From positions 496,001 through 560,000 of the forward strand of contig CAVXRG010000010.1 of assembly GCA_963764195.1 (NCBI GenBank): a DNA stretch of 64,000 bases, written 5' to 3'. A program made the position numbers and the translations under genes. Positions 42,555 to 50,892 of the stretch are shown here, in pieces (position 1 is the first letter of the stretch; the number at the start of each line of letters is the position of its first letter). A model generated the notes under the pieces. That model did no database searches, was not told the origin of the DNA, and worked only from the letters and a program-made list of their open reading frames with translations. This DNA is from JBDSSS01 sp963764195 (lineage in GTDB: Bacteria > Actinomycetota > Actinomycetes > Actinomycetales > Dermatophilaceae).

Positions 42555-43631
42555 ATGCGTGGCCGTGAGCGCCTTCAGCACCCCGCAGCCTGGTGGCTGT
42601 GGGGGCTGGGGCTTGCCACGGCGGCCTCCCGCACGACCAACCCGGTGCTCCTGCTCCTCGTCATCGGCGTCTGCGCGCTCGTCGTGACGGAGCGGCGCGA
42701 CCCCGCGGTTGCCAACCCGCTCGGTGCCTTCCTCGTGCTCGGCGCCGTCATCATCGCCTTCCGGGTCGTGATGACGGTCATCCTCGGCAACGGCGTCCAC
42801 GGCTCGACCGTTCTCTTCACTTTGCCACGAATCCCCTTGCCCGAGTGGGCCGCCGGAGTGCGGCTCGGTGGCCCGGTCACACTCGAGTCACTGCTGTATG
42901 CCGTGTACGACGCGTTGCGTCTCACCGCGATCCTCGCCTGCATCGGCGCCGCCAACGCCCTCGCCAGCCCGCGGCGCCTGCTCCGCTACCTGCCCGCCAC
43001 CCTCTACGACGTGGGCACCGCGGTCGTCGTCGGTCTGACGTTCGCCCCGCAGCTGCTCGCGGACGCCCGCACGGTCCGGTCGGCCCGGGCGCTGCGCGGC
43101 CGTGACGGCCACGGCCTGCGCGAGACGGCGCGTCTCGCGGTCCCCGTGCTCGAGACGGCCTTCGAACGCTCGCTCGGTCTCGCCGCCTCGATGGAGTCGC
43201 GCGGCTACGGGCGGGCGATCCACTCGAGCGCGACGACCCGGCGCCGAGCCTCGGCTCTCGCACTGCTCGGGCTGCTCGGTGTGCTCGGCGGCCTTTACGG
43301 CCTGCTCGACGCCTCGGTGGGCGGCGCCCTCGGTCTCCCCCTGCTGCTGCTCGGCGTGCTCCTCGCCGGCGCCAGCCTCGCGATCGGTGCCTCGACCGAC
43401 AGCCGGTCAGGCCACCGACACGACCGCTGGGAGTGGACCGAGACGGTGACCGTCGTCGCCGGGGCCGTCCCGGCGACCGTCCTCGTGGTCGCGGCGGTGC
43501 AGGCCTGGCCCGGCATCGTCCCGGTCCAGGACGCGTCGCTCCCGGCCCTCCCCCTCGCGTGCGTCCTCGCGATCCTCGTCGCCGCGGTCCCGGCCGTGCT
43601 CACCCCCCTGCCCAGGAGGTCCGCGTCGTGA
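42555..43631 (+). CDS. ECF transporter T component (CbiQ-like)
   Basis: A 358-residue membrane protein with several helices and a cytoplasmic region. Coupling-helix signatures of T components are recognisable: VRSARALRGRDG and SMESRGYGRAIH (the two Ala-Arg-Gly-type motifs that contact the ATPases). Two extra helices follow the usual CbiQ core. Its TGA overlaps the GTG of the ATPase gene. With its neighbours it forms a complete ECF importer under B12 riboswitch control. Confidence 0.88.
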   Translation: MRGRERLQHPAAWWLWGLGLATAASRTTNPVLLLLVIGVCALVVTERRDPAVANPLGAFLVLGAVIIAFRVVMTVILGNGVHGSTVLFTLPRIPLPEWAAGVRLGGPVTLESLLYAVYDALRLTAILACIGAANALASPRRLLRYLPATLYDVGTAVVVGLTFAPQLLADARTVRSARALRGRDGHGLRETARLAVPVLETAFERSLGLAASMESRGYGRAIHSSATTRRRASALALLGLLGVLGGLYGLLDASVGGALGLPLLLLGVLLAGASLAIGASTDSRSGHRHDRWEWTETVTVVAGAVPATVLVVAAVQAWPGIVPVQDASLPALPLACVLAILVAAVPAVLTPLPRRSAS

Positions 43632-45259
43632 TCACCTTCGACCACGTGTCCGTGCGCTACGACGGGACGACCACGCCGGCGCTGCACGACGTCAACCTCG
43701 AGATCCCCGAGGGCGAGCTCGTCCTCGTCGTCGGGCCCACCGGCAGCGGCAAGTCGACGCTGCTGCGCACCATCAACGGCCTCGTGCCGCACTTCAGCGG
43801 GGGGACGCTGAGCGGCCGGGTCGTCGTCGACGGCCTCGACACCGCCGCGCACCGGCCGCGTGACCTCGCGACGGTCGTCGGGCTCGTCGAGCAGAACCCG
43901 TCGTCGACCTTCGTCACCGACGTCGTCGAGGACGAGGTGGCCTACGGGATGGAGACGATGGGGCTCGACCCCACCGCGATCCGTCGCCGGGTCGAGGAGA
44001 CGCTCGACCTGTTCGGTCTGACCCCGCTGCGCGGGCGGGCCCTGACCGCCCTGTCCGGCGGGCAGCAGCAGCGCGTCGCCATCGCGGCCCTGTTCGCCGC
44101 CGGCCCCCGCATCCTCGTCCTCGACGAGCCGACCTCGGCGCTCGACCCCGTGGCCGCGGAGGAGGTGCTCGCCTCGCTGCACCGCATCGTGCACGACCTG
44201 GGGGTCACGGTCGTGCTCGCCGAGCACCGTCTCGAGCGCGTCATCCACCACGCCGACCGGGTCGTCCTCGTCGCCGACGGGCACACGTCCGGCCTGCTCG
44301 AGCCGGCCGAGGCGATGCTCGTCTCCCAGATCTTCCCTCCCGTCGTCGGCCTGTCCCGCCTCGCAGGCTGGTCACCCACCCCCCTGTCGATCCGGGACGC
44401 CCGGCGCCGCGTCGGCGCGCTCCGTGACCGGCTGGCCACCACCGAGCCGACGTCGCCCTCGAGCCTGCGGAGGGTCGGACCTCGCGACGCGATCACGGCG
44501 ACAGGCGTCCGGGTCGCCCGGGCCGGCCGGATCGTGCTCGACGGTATCGACCTCTCGGTCGCCGCCGGCTCCGTCACGATCCTGATGGGGCGCAACGGCG
44601 CCGGCAAGTCGACCCTGCTCGGGGCCCTCGCCGCCCAGCACCCGCTCTCGTCCGGGTGCATCCGGCTGGGACTCGACGGGCCGGACGGGCTCGACCCCCA
44701 CGCGGTCGCTGCCCGGGAGCGCGTCCGTACCGTCGGTCTCGTCCCCCAGGAGCCCGAGCTGCTGCTCTACGCCGACACCGTCGCCGCTGAGTGCGTCGCC
44801 GCCGACGCCGACTTCGGGGCGGTGCCGGGCACGGCCGCCCGGCTCCTCGCCCGGATCTCGGGGGGCATCGAGCCGACGCGCCACCCGCGCGACCTCTCGG
44901 AGGGCCAGCGGCTCGAGCTCGCCCTCGCGGTGATCCTCGCCGGTTCACCGCAGGTGCTCCTCCTCGACGAGCCGACCCGTGGCCTCGACTACGGAGCGAA
45001 GCGTCGCCTCGCGGAGGTCCTCACCGGGCTCGCCGCTGACGGCACGACCGTCCTGATCGCCACCCACGACGTCGAGCTCGCCGCCGAGGTGGCGGACCGC
45101 GTCGTCATCCTCGCCGACGGGGAGGTCGTCATCGACGGCCCGGCCCGGCAGGTGCTCGCCTCCTCCCCGGCCTTCGCGCCCCAGGTGACGAAGGTGCTGC
45201 TCCCCCAGACCTGGCTGACGGTCGCCGAGGTCGAGTCGGCCCTCGAGCTCACCGCATGA
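43628..45259 (+). CDS. ECF transporter double ATPase (A and A' fused)
   Basis: A 543-residue protein with two ABC domains. Domain one has GPTGSGKST, LSGGQQQRVAIAALF and LVLDEPTSALD; domain two has GRNGAGKST, LSEGQRLELALAVI and LLLDEPTRGLD. The Q-loop of domain one is VGLVEQNP. Both sites look catalytically competent. The GTG at 43628 overlaps the T-component stop, and the end overlaps the S-component start, so expression is tightly coupled. Confidence 0.93.
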   Translation: MITFDHVSVRYDGTTTPALHDVNLEIPEGELVLVVGPTGSGKSTLLRTINGLVPHFSGGTLSGRVVVDGLDTAAHRPRDLATVVGLVEQNPSSTFVTDVVEDEVAYGMETMGLDPTAIRRRVEETLDLFGLTPLRGRALTALSGGQQQRVAIAALFAAGPRILVLDEPTSALDPVAAEEVLASLHRIVHDLGVTVVLAEHRLERVIHHADRVVLVADGHTSGLLEPAEAMLVSQIFPPVVGLSRLAGWSPTPLSIRDARRRVGALRDRLATTEPTSPSSLRRVGPRDAITATGVRVARAGRIVLDGIDLSVAAGSVTILMGRNGAGKSTLLGALAAQHPLSSGCIRLGLDGPDGLDPHAVAARERVRTVGLVPQEPELLLYADTVAAECVAADADFGAVPGTAARLLARISGGIEPTRHPRDLSEGQRLELALAVILAGSPQVLLLDEPTRGLDYGAKRRLAEVLTGLAADGTTVLIATHDVELAAEVADRVVILADGEVVIDGPARQVLASSPAFAPQVTKVLLPQTWLTVAEVESALELTA

Positions 45260-46134
45260 GCACCGTGACGCCTCCTCGGCGACGGGTGATCCCGCTGCGC
45301 TGGCCGTCCGTCCTCGCGCTCGTCGCGGTGGGCATCGTCGGTCTCGCCGCCTTCCTCTGGCCCTTCTTCGCCTCCGCCGAGTTCGCCAGCTCCCACGGCA
45401 ACGACGCCCCGTGGCTCTTCGCCTGCTTGCTCGCTCTGCTCAGCGTCGTCTCGCTGGCAGAGGTCACCTCCGGCCGGCTCGATGCGAAGACGGTGGCGGT
45501 CCTCGGCGTCGCCGCGGCTGCCGGTGGGGCGATGCGGGTGCTCAGTGCCGGCACGGCAGGGCTCGAGCCGATGTTCTTCATCGTCATCGTCGCCGGCCGC
45601 GTGCTCGGCCCCGGGGTCGGCCTCGTCTCCGGCTCGCTGGCGCTGACGGTGGGCGCCCTGCTCACCGGTGGCGTGGGTCCGTGGCTCCCCTTCCAGATGA
45701 TCTGCGCCGGCGCGGTCGGCCTCGGCGCCGGCCTGCTGCCCGTCCGCGGCGGCGCCCGCGCCGAGCGCTGGGTCGTCGCCGGATACGCCCTGCTCTCCGG
45801 CCTCGCCTACGGCCTCGCGATGAACCTCTGGTTCTGGCCGTTCCTCGGCGCCAACGCACCCACCGGGATGGGCTTCGTCCCGGGTGAGCCCGCGGCCGCG
45901 AACCTCGCTCACTACGGCGTGTTCTACCTGACGACCTCGCTCGGCTGGGACCTGCCCCGCGGGGTCCTCAACGCCCTGCTCGTCCTCATCGCCGGACCGG
46001 CCATCCTCCGCGTCTTCCGCCGGGCGGCCCGGCGCGCGGCCTTCGACGCCGAGGTGCGCTTCGAGCCGGCCGCCCCGGGCACGGCAGCGAACCAGAGGCC
46101 GACGAGCCCGACCAGCCCGCCGGGCCCCCGGTGA
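45256..46134 (+). CDS. ECF transporter S component
   Basis: A 292-residue membrane protein with about six to seven helices (VLALVAVGIVGLAAFLWPFF; MFFIVIVAGRVLGPGVGLVSG; WLPFQMICAGAVGLGAGLLP). It has the small substrate-binding fold of ECF S components and a hydrophilic tail. Position next to T and A components and cobU/cobS under a B12 riboswitch points to a corrinoid or cobinamide as ligand, as proposed for CbrTUV-type systems; cobalt is the main alternative. Confidence 0.85.
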   Translation: MSTVTPPRRRVIPLRWPSVLALVAVGIVGLAAFLWPFFASAEFASSHGNDAPWLFACLLALLSVVSLAEVTSGRLDAKTVAVLGVAAAAGGAMRVLSAGTAGLEPMFFIVIVAGRVLGPGVGLVSGSLALTVGALLTGGVGPWLPFQMICAGAVGLGAGLLPVRGGARAERWVVAGYALLSGLAYGLAMNLWFWPFLGANAPTGMGFVPGEPAAANLAHYGVFYLTTSLGWDLPRGVLNALLVLIAGPAILRVFRRAARRAAFDAEVRFEPAAPGTAANQRPTSPTSPPGPR

Positions 46135-46742
46135 GCTCCCTGCGGCGCGGCCCGGTGCTCGTGACGGGCCCGGTGCGCAGCGGCAAGAGCCGGCACGCCG
46201 AGCACCTCGTCATGGCGGTCCTCGACCCGAACGACGGCGTGTGGGAGACCACGCCCACCGTCACCTACGTCGCGACCGGACGCCGAGCCGAACCCGACGA
46301 CCCTGAGTGGTCCCGACGGGTCGCGGAGCACGTGGCCCGCCGCCCCGACGGGTGGCGCACGGTCGAGACCGCGGACGTCGCCGGGGCCTTACGAACGGCG
46401 ACCGGCCCGGTGCTCGTCGACTGCCTCGGCACGTGGCTCACCGCCGTGGTCGACGCGGCCGGCTGGGGCGACCTCGACGTCGCACGTGGCGTGGTGCGTG
46501 CCGCCACGACCGAGCTGGTCGAGGCGGTCGCCACCACCACCCTGCCGCTCGTCCTCGTGACCAACGAGGTCGGCTGGTCGGTCGTGCCGACGACCGACTC
46601 GGGCCGCTTCTTCCAGGACGAGCTCGGCCGGCTCAACGCCGCGGTGTCTCGCGTCGTCGCGCACGTGCACCTCGTCGTGGCCGGGCGCGTGCTCGACCTC
46701 AGCGACGCGCCCCTCGTCGACCCGGACCGGCCCGGTGGGTGA
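46131..46742 (+). CDS. cobU: adenosylcobinamide kinase / adenosylcobinamide-phosphate guanylyltransferase
   Basis: A 203-residue bifunctional enzyme of the nucleotide-loop pathway. The P-loop is GPVRSGKS (residues 13-20), followed by TYVATGRR, the central DCLGTWLTAVV and LVTNEVGWSVVPT segments, and RFFQDELGRLNAAVS. It phosphorylates adenosylcobinamide and transfers GMP from GTP. The GTG start overlaps the S-component stop, and the end overlaps cobS. Confidence 0.94.
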   Translation: MSSLRRGPVLVTGPVRSGKSRHAEHLVMAVLDPNDGVWETTPTVTYVATGRRAEPDDPEWSRRVAEHVARRPDGWRTVETADVAGALRTATGPVLVDCLGTWLTAVVDAAGWGDLDVARGVVRAATTELVEAVATTTLPLVLVTNEVGWSVVPTTDSGRFFQDELGRLNAAVSRVVAHVHLVVAGRVLDLSDAPLVDPDRPGG

Positions 46743-47505
46743 CGCCTGGCGCCTCGCGGCGGGCACGTTCACCGCCCTACGGGTGACACCGCCCTCGCGC
46801 GTCGACCGGCAGGTGGCGGGCCGGGCGATGCTCCTCGCGCCCGTCACGGCACTGCCGGCCGTGCTCGTCTGGGTCGCGCTCGGCGCCCTGGCCGTGGCTG
46901 GTGCCCTGCCGGCTGCCGTGACGGCGGTCCTCGCCCTCGTCGTCACCGCGCTCATCTCACGAGGACTGCACCTCGACGGACTCGCCGACACGGCAGACGG
47001 TCTCACCTCCGGTCACGACCCGGAGCGTTCCCTCCAGGTGATGCGTCGCGGCGACACCGGCCCAGCCGGCGCCGCGTCCCTGGTCCTCGTCCTGATGCTC
47101 CAGGCTGCCTGTCTCGCAGCCCTGTTCACCGACGCGACCGGCGTCGCCCTGGCGGCGGTCGCCCTGCTCACCAGCCGCGTCGCCCCCGCCGTCGCGTGCC
47201 GTCGCAACGTGCCCCCGGCACGGCCGGGAGGTCTCGGCGCCGCCGTGGCCCAGTCGGTTCCACCCGTCGCGGTGGTCACCGTGGTCGCCGGCCTCCTCAT
47301 CGTCGGCACCGTCGCCGGGCTCGCCGTCGGAGGGCCGGGGTATGCCGCCGGGCTCGTCGTCGTGGTCGGTGCGGCGGGCGCGTGGCTCGCCGTGCGGCAT
47401 ACCGTGCGGCGACTCGGCGGCCTCACGGGCGACGTCATCGGCGCTGCCATCGAGCTGTCACTGGCTGGCGCGCTCGTGGCCGCATCCGTCGCACTCCGGG
47501 CCTGA
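46735..47505 (+). CDS. cobS: adenosylcobinamide-GDP ribazoletransferase (cobalamin synthase)
   Basis: A 256-residue polytopic membrane enzyme joining adenosylcobinamide-GDP with alpha-ribazole. The metal-binding signature RGLHLDGLADTADGL is clear, followed by VMRRGDTGPAGAASLVLVLM and several helices. It is the last gene of the riboswitch-controlled operon. No corrin-ring gene is present here, fitting corrinoid salvage at this locus. Confidence 0.95.
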   Translation: MGDAWRLAAGTFTALRVTPPSRVDRQVAGRAMLLAPVTALPAVLVWVALGALAVAGALPAAVTAVLALVVTALISRGLHLDGLADTADGLTSGHDPERSLQVMRRGDTGPAGAASLVLVLMLQAACLAALFTDATGVALAAVALLTSRVAPAVACRRNVPPARPGGLGAAVAQSVPPVAVVTVVAGLLIVGTVAGLAVGGPGYAAGLVVVVGAAGAWLAVRHTVRRLGGLTGDVIGAAIELSLAGALVAASVALRA

Positions 47506-47544
47506 GCGGAGCCGGCGACGCGCCTCCGAGTCAGCGCAGCAGGC

Positions 47545-48321
47545 TCAGCGGGTGACGAGGCGGCGGACCGGGGCCGGCAGGCGGCCACGCCAGCCGGGGT
47601 CGGACACGGTGGACCGGACCTCTGCGATGCGCGCCGCACGGGCCCGCTCCACGGCCGTCTCGGGCAGGGCCGGCCACGGCTCCTCGCGCCCGGTGGCCAG
47701 GGCGAGCAGCAGGTCGGCCAGCTCGGGGTTGAGCGCGAGGACCGGACCGTGCAACCGCGTCCCGACGAGCGTCCCGGAGACGACACCATCGGCGGGGGCG
47801 TCGGAGCGGTCGCCCGCCCCGCGCTCGAGGCCAGCGAGGGCAACGGTGCCCGGGTGCCGCTCGGTGAGCACGTCGTTGGACTCCCAGCCGATGAGCGGGG
47901 GGAGCCCGAGCCTCTCGTTGGGCCGCGTCACGGCAGTCCCCGTCACGGAGGCCGCGTGACGCACCGTGACGGGTGCGAGCCCGAGACCGTCGTGCTCCCC
48001 ACCCTCCGGGTCGACGAAGGAGAGGGCGAGCGCGTCGAGCCCCGCCCCGACGGCGAGCATGGCCGCGCGACCGGACCGCACCCGGTTCACGACGTCGGTG
48101 GCGCCGACCAGGTCGACGAGGTCGCGCACGCCGGCGCGTCCGTTGCCCCCGACGAGGTAGACGTCCGAATCCTTCACATGGTCGGGCTTGTTGGCCGCGA
48201 GCAGCTGCACGTCGAGGTCGCGCCGCGCGCCCCGACGACGCAGGGCCACGGCGTTCGCCTCGTCACCCGCCGCCACGGTCGTCAGCGGGAACAGGGTCGT
48301 CACCACGAGCACACGGCTCAC
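47545..48321 (-). CDS. GatD/CobQ-like glutamine amidotransferase homologue lacking the catalytic Cys
   Basis: A 258-residue protein of the MurT-associated GatD type. The N-terminal YLVGGNGRAGVRDLVDLV and the C-terminal GTRLHGPVLALNPELADLLL (His191) fit the family. At the nucleophile elbow it reads MLAVGAGLDAL where active members have (V/I)CAGYQ; Gly92 replaces Cys. The translation contains no cysteine at all, so glutamine hydrolysis by the usual route is excluded. The GFENH-like motif is GWESND. It overlaps the MurT-like gene by 4 bases and probably forms a complex with it. Confidence 0.85.
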   Translation of the reverse strand: MSRVLVVTTLFPLTTVAAGDEANAVALRRRGARRDLDVQLLAANKPDHVKDSDVYLVGGNGRAGVRDLVDLVGATDVVNRVRSGRAAMLAVGAGLDALALSFVDPEGGEHDGLGLAPVTVRHAASVTGTAVTRPNERLGLPPLIGWESNDVLTERHPGTVALAGLERGAGDRSDAPADGVVSGTLVGTRLHGPVLALNPELADLLLALATGREEPWPALPETAVERARAARIAEVRSTVSDPGWRGRLPAPVRRLVTR

Positions 48322-49628
48322 GACGTGCCCCCTCTCAGCTGCCTGGAGAGTCGTCGGAAGGCCGGGTAGTTGCAGGCCACGAGGACGTCACCGATTGGCA
48401 GCCCCTCGACGGCGGAGGCGATGTCGGGCAGCACCCTCGTACCGACGCCGGCCGCGTCGATGACCGCCACGGCGTCGGCGGACCGGCCTCCGGTGACCCG
48501 CACCTCCCGGCCCTCGAGGCGCTCGAAGGGCGACTCCCACATCGTGGCGGTGTCCTTGGGTCCGAAGGGGTCGACCGCCACGACGAGCGGCTGGCCCGTC
48601 GTGAGCGCGACGTCGATCGCCTCGACCCAACCGGCCGGGTTCTTCAGCATGAGCAGGCGGACGCAGTGGTCCCCCACCGGCAACGGCGCGTAGCGGCCGT
48701 CGACGTCGGACACCGCGCGGACCCGCTCGGCCGCGGCGGCGAGGTCGACACCGAGGGCGTCCGCGGCTGCGAGGGCGAAGGCCCCGCCGACCGGGCCGGT
48801 CCGACCCGGGACGGTGACGTCCAGGGGCAGCTCGGTCTCGCCGTGGGCGACGGCCCAGGTGCCGTCGTCGGCGTGCACGACGCTCCACTGCGGGTCCTGA
48901 CGGCGCCGCCCGCAGTCGGGGCACGACCACGTCTCGCCCTCCCAGACGTGCTCGCCGCCGCAGGCCGGGCACAGCTGGGCGTCCTGTCGCCAGAAGAGCC
49001 CCCCGCTCACCGCGACGACGTTCGGGGCGTCCTCGAAGGCCCAGGAGACGAGCGGGTCGTCGACGTTGATGATCGTCGCGCAGTCCGCGGGCAGGGCGGC
49101 CGCCGTCCGTCGCCAGTGCTCGAGCGTGCTCGCCAGGGACACCCCCCGGGTGTACTCACGGGAGGAGTTGAGCACGACGAGGGCGGCCGGTCGCGTGCCC
49201 TCGACGACCGACCGGAGGTAGACCTCGTCGACCTCGAGAGCGGCGACGGGGCTGCGGCGGTCTGCCGCCAGCGCGGTGACGATCCCGTCGGTCATGTTGG
49301 CCCCGGTCGCGTTGGTGACGACCTGGTTGCCCGCACCGAGGGCGGCCGCGACGAGGGCCGTGACGGTGCTCTTGCCGTTCGTCCCCGTGACGAGCACGCT
49401 GCGCCGGTCGGCGGTCACCGACGCGAGCACCGCGGGGTCGAGACGGAGAGCGAGACGGCCCCCGATCATGCTTCCCGAGCCGCGCCCGAGCGCTTGGGAG
49501 AGCGAGCCTGCGGCCCGTCCTGCTCCCAGCGCCAGTCGTGACCTGAGGGGATCGCGCGCCTGCACCACCGGATAGCCTTCCATCGGGACCTGAGTCGGGA
49601 CGTGAGCGGCCAGGGCGCCCCACGACAT
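48318..49628 (-). CDS. MurT-like Mur ligase family protein
   Basis: A 436-residue Mur-ligase-fold protein. The ATP loop is VTGTNGKSTVTAL (GTNGKST, 82-88). The MurT-specific Cys4 ribbon lies at residues 220-239 (CPAC...CPDC). A conserved LKNPAGWVEAID segment follows. Normal MurT activates the D-Glu alpha-carboxylate of lipid II so GatD can amidate it. Here the segment that in my memory reads DGxDxSWxWD in MurT is DPFGPKDTATMWESPFE, so the Asp completing GatD's triad may be lost too. The ATG at 49628 has TACGCT five bases upstream (leaderless); ATG at 49583 is an alternative. Confidence 0.85.
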   Translation of the reverse strand: MSWGALAAHVPTQVPMEGYPVVQARDPLRSRLALGAGRAAGSLSQALGRGSGSMIGGRLALRLDPAVLASVTADRRSVLVTGTNGKSTVTALVAAALGAGNQVVTNATGANMTDGIVTALAADRRSPVAALEVDEVYLRSVVEGTRPAALVVLNSSREYTRGVSLASTLEHWRRTAAALPADCATIINVDDPLVSWAFEDAPNVVAVSGGLFWRQDAQLCPACGGEHVWEGETWSCPDCGRRRQDPQWSVVHADDGTWAVAHGETELPLDVTVPGRTGPVGGAFALAAADALGVDLAAAAERVRAVSDVDGRYAPLPVGDHCVRLLMLKNPAGWVEAIDVALTTGQPLVVAVDPFGPKDTATMWESPFERLEGREVRVTGGRSADAVAVIDAAGVGTRVLPDIASAVEGLPIGDVLVACNYPAFRRLSRQLRGGTS

Positions 49629-49681
49629 GCAGGAGCGTAGTCGCTCAGCCGTCCGCGGCCGGGTAGGAGAGGAGTCAGCTG

Positions 49682-50812
49682 GTGCGTGCCGCCGACGTGG
49701 GCATCGAGATCGGGACCGGTCGCGCCGGCCCGCACAACGCGATCACCGACGTCGCCGGCGTCAAGGTCGGCTACTGCACGATCGTCGAGGGCGAGGGTGA
49801 CCTCGCCGTCGGTCACGGCCCGGTCCGCACCGGGGTGACCGTCGTGCTGCCGCACGGGGGCCGCCCGTCGACCGAACCCGTCTTCGCCGGACATCACCGC
49901 CTCAACGGCTTCGGCGAGCTCACCGGTCTCGAGTGGCTGCACGAGTCCGGGATGCTCTCGAGCCCGATCGCGCTGACCAACACCGACAGCGTCGGGACCG
50001 TCCGTGACTCCCTCATCGCCCGCGAGGTCGCGGTGCCCGGGCGGATGCCGATCATGTTGCCCGTCGTCGGGGAGACGTGGGACGGCATCCTCAACGACAT
50101 CAGCGGCCAGCACGTCACCCGCGAGCACGTCAACGACGCCTTCGAGGACGCGCGATCCGGACCGATCGCGGAGGGCAACGTCGGCGGGGGCACGGGCGCC
50201 CAGTGCTACGGGTTCAAGGGCGGCACCGGCACCGCGTCGCGCGTCGTCGACCTCGGCGATCGGCACTTCACCATCGGTGTCCTCGTCCAGGCCAACCACG
50301 GGGACCGGAAGCACTTCGAGGTCAACGGGGTCCCCGTCGGTCACGTGCTGACCAAGAAGGTCGTCCCCACGCCCCGGATGTCGCAGATCACCGCTGTGCC
50401 CCCGGGCACCGGATCCGTCCTCGCTGTCGTCGCGACCGACGCCCCCCTGCTCCCCCACCAGCTCAACCGGCTCGCCCAGCGGGCCGGTCTCGGCATCGCC
50501 AAGTTCGGCGCCCGCGGCGACAACTACTCCGGTGACCTCATGATCGCCTTCTCGACCGCCGCGCACGGGCTGCCCGACCAGGGCCCGGGTGCCCGGACCG
50601 AGATCGCCCTGCCCGTCGACATGCTCGCCCTCGAGTACTTCGACGCCCTCTTCGGCGCCGTCATCGAGGCCACCGCCGAGGCGATCCTCAACGCGATGCT
50701 CCAGGCCGAGACGATGACCGGCCGCGACGGCCTGACCCTGCACGCGCTCGGTGGTGAGCGCCTGGGGGAGATCCTCGACCGCTACCACCGGCGCCAGTTC
50801 GCCATCCGCTGA
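49682..50812 (+). CDS. P1-family peptidase (DmpA/BapA-like)
   Basis: A 376-residue N-terminal-nucleophile aminopeptidase homologue. Features are GPHNAITDVAGVKVGY, HHRLNGFGELTGLEW, ALTNTDSVGTVRD and GNVGGGTGAQCYGFKGGTGTASR, the region preceding the self-cleavage site, with DAPLLPHQLNRLAQRAGLG after it. The family processes D-amino-acid or beta-amino-acid peptides; the precursor splits itself into two chains. The GTG at 49682 is divergent from the MurT-like gene. Confidence 0.92.
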   Translation: MRAADVGIEIGTGRAGPHNAITDVAGVKVGYCTIVEGEGDLAVGHGPVRTGVTVVLPHGGRPSTEPVFAGHHRLNGFGELTGLEWLHESGMLSSPIALTNTDSVGTVRDSLIAREVAVPGRMPIMLPVVGETWDGILNDISGQHVTREHVNDAFEDARSGPIAEGNVGGGTGAQCYGFKGGTGTASRVVDLGDRHFTIGVLVQANHGDRKHFEVNGVPVGHVLTKKVVPTPRMSQITAVPPGTGSVLAVVATDAPLLPHQLNRLAQRAGLGIAKFGARGDNYSGDLMIAFSTAAHGLPDQGPGARTEIALPVDMLALEYFDALFGAVIEATAEAILNAMLQAETMTGRDGLTLHALGGERLGEILDRYHRRQFAIR

Positions 50813-50817
50813 CCCCG

Positions 50818-50871
50818 TCGAGTGGGCACTTTCACCCGCCGAGTCGTGGAAGAAAGTGCCCACTCGACGGG
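50818..50871. terminator. long inverted repeat between convergent genes
   Basis: CGTCGAGTGGGCACTTT and AAAGTGCCCACTCGACG pair perfectly over 17 bp around a 20-base loop. It starts six bases after the P1 peptidase stop and lies 22 bases from the gcvT stop, so it can end transcription both ways. Confidence 0.75.
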
Positions 50872-50892
50872 TGGGGGGCAGGGGTATGCCGC

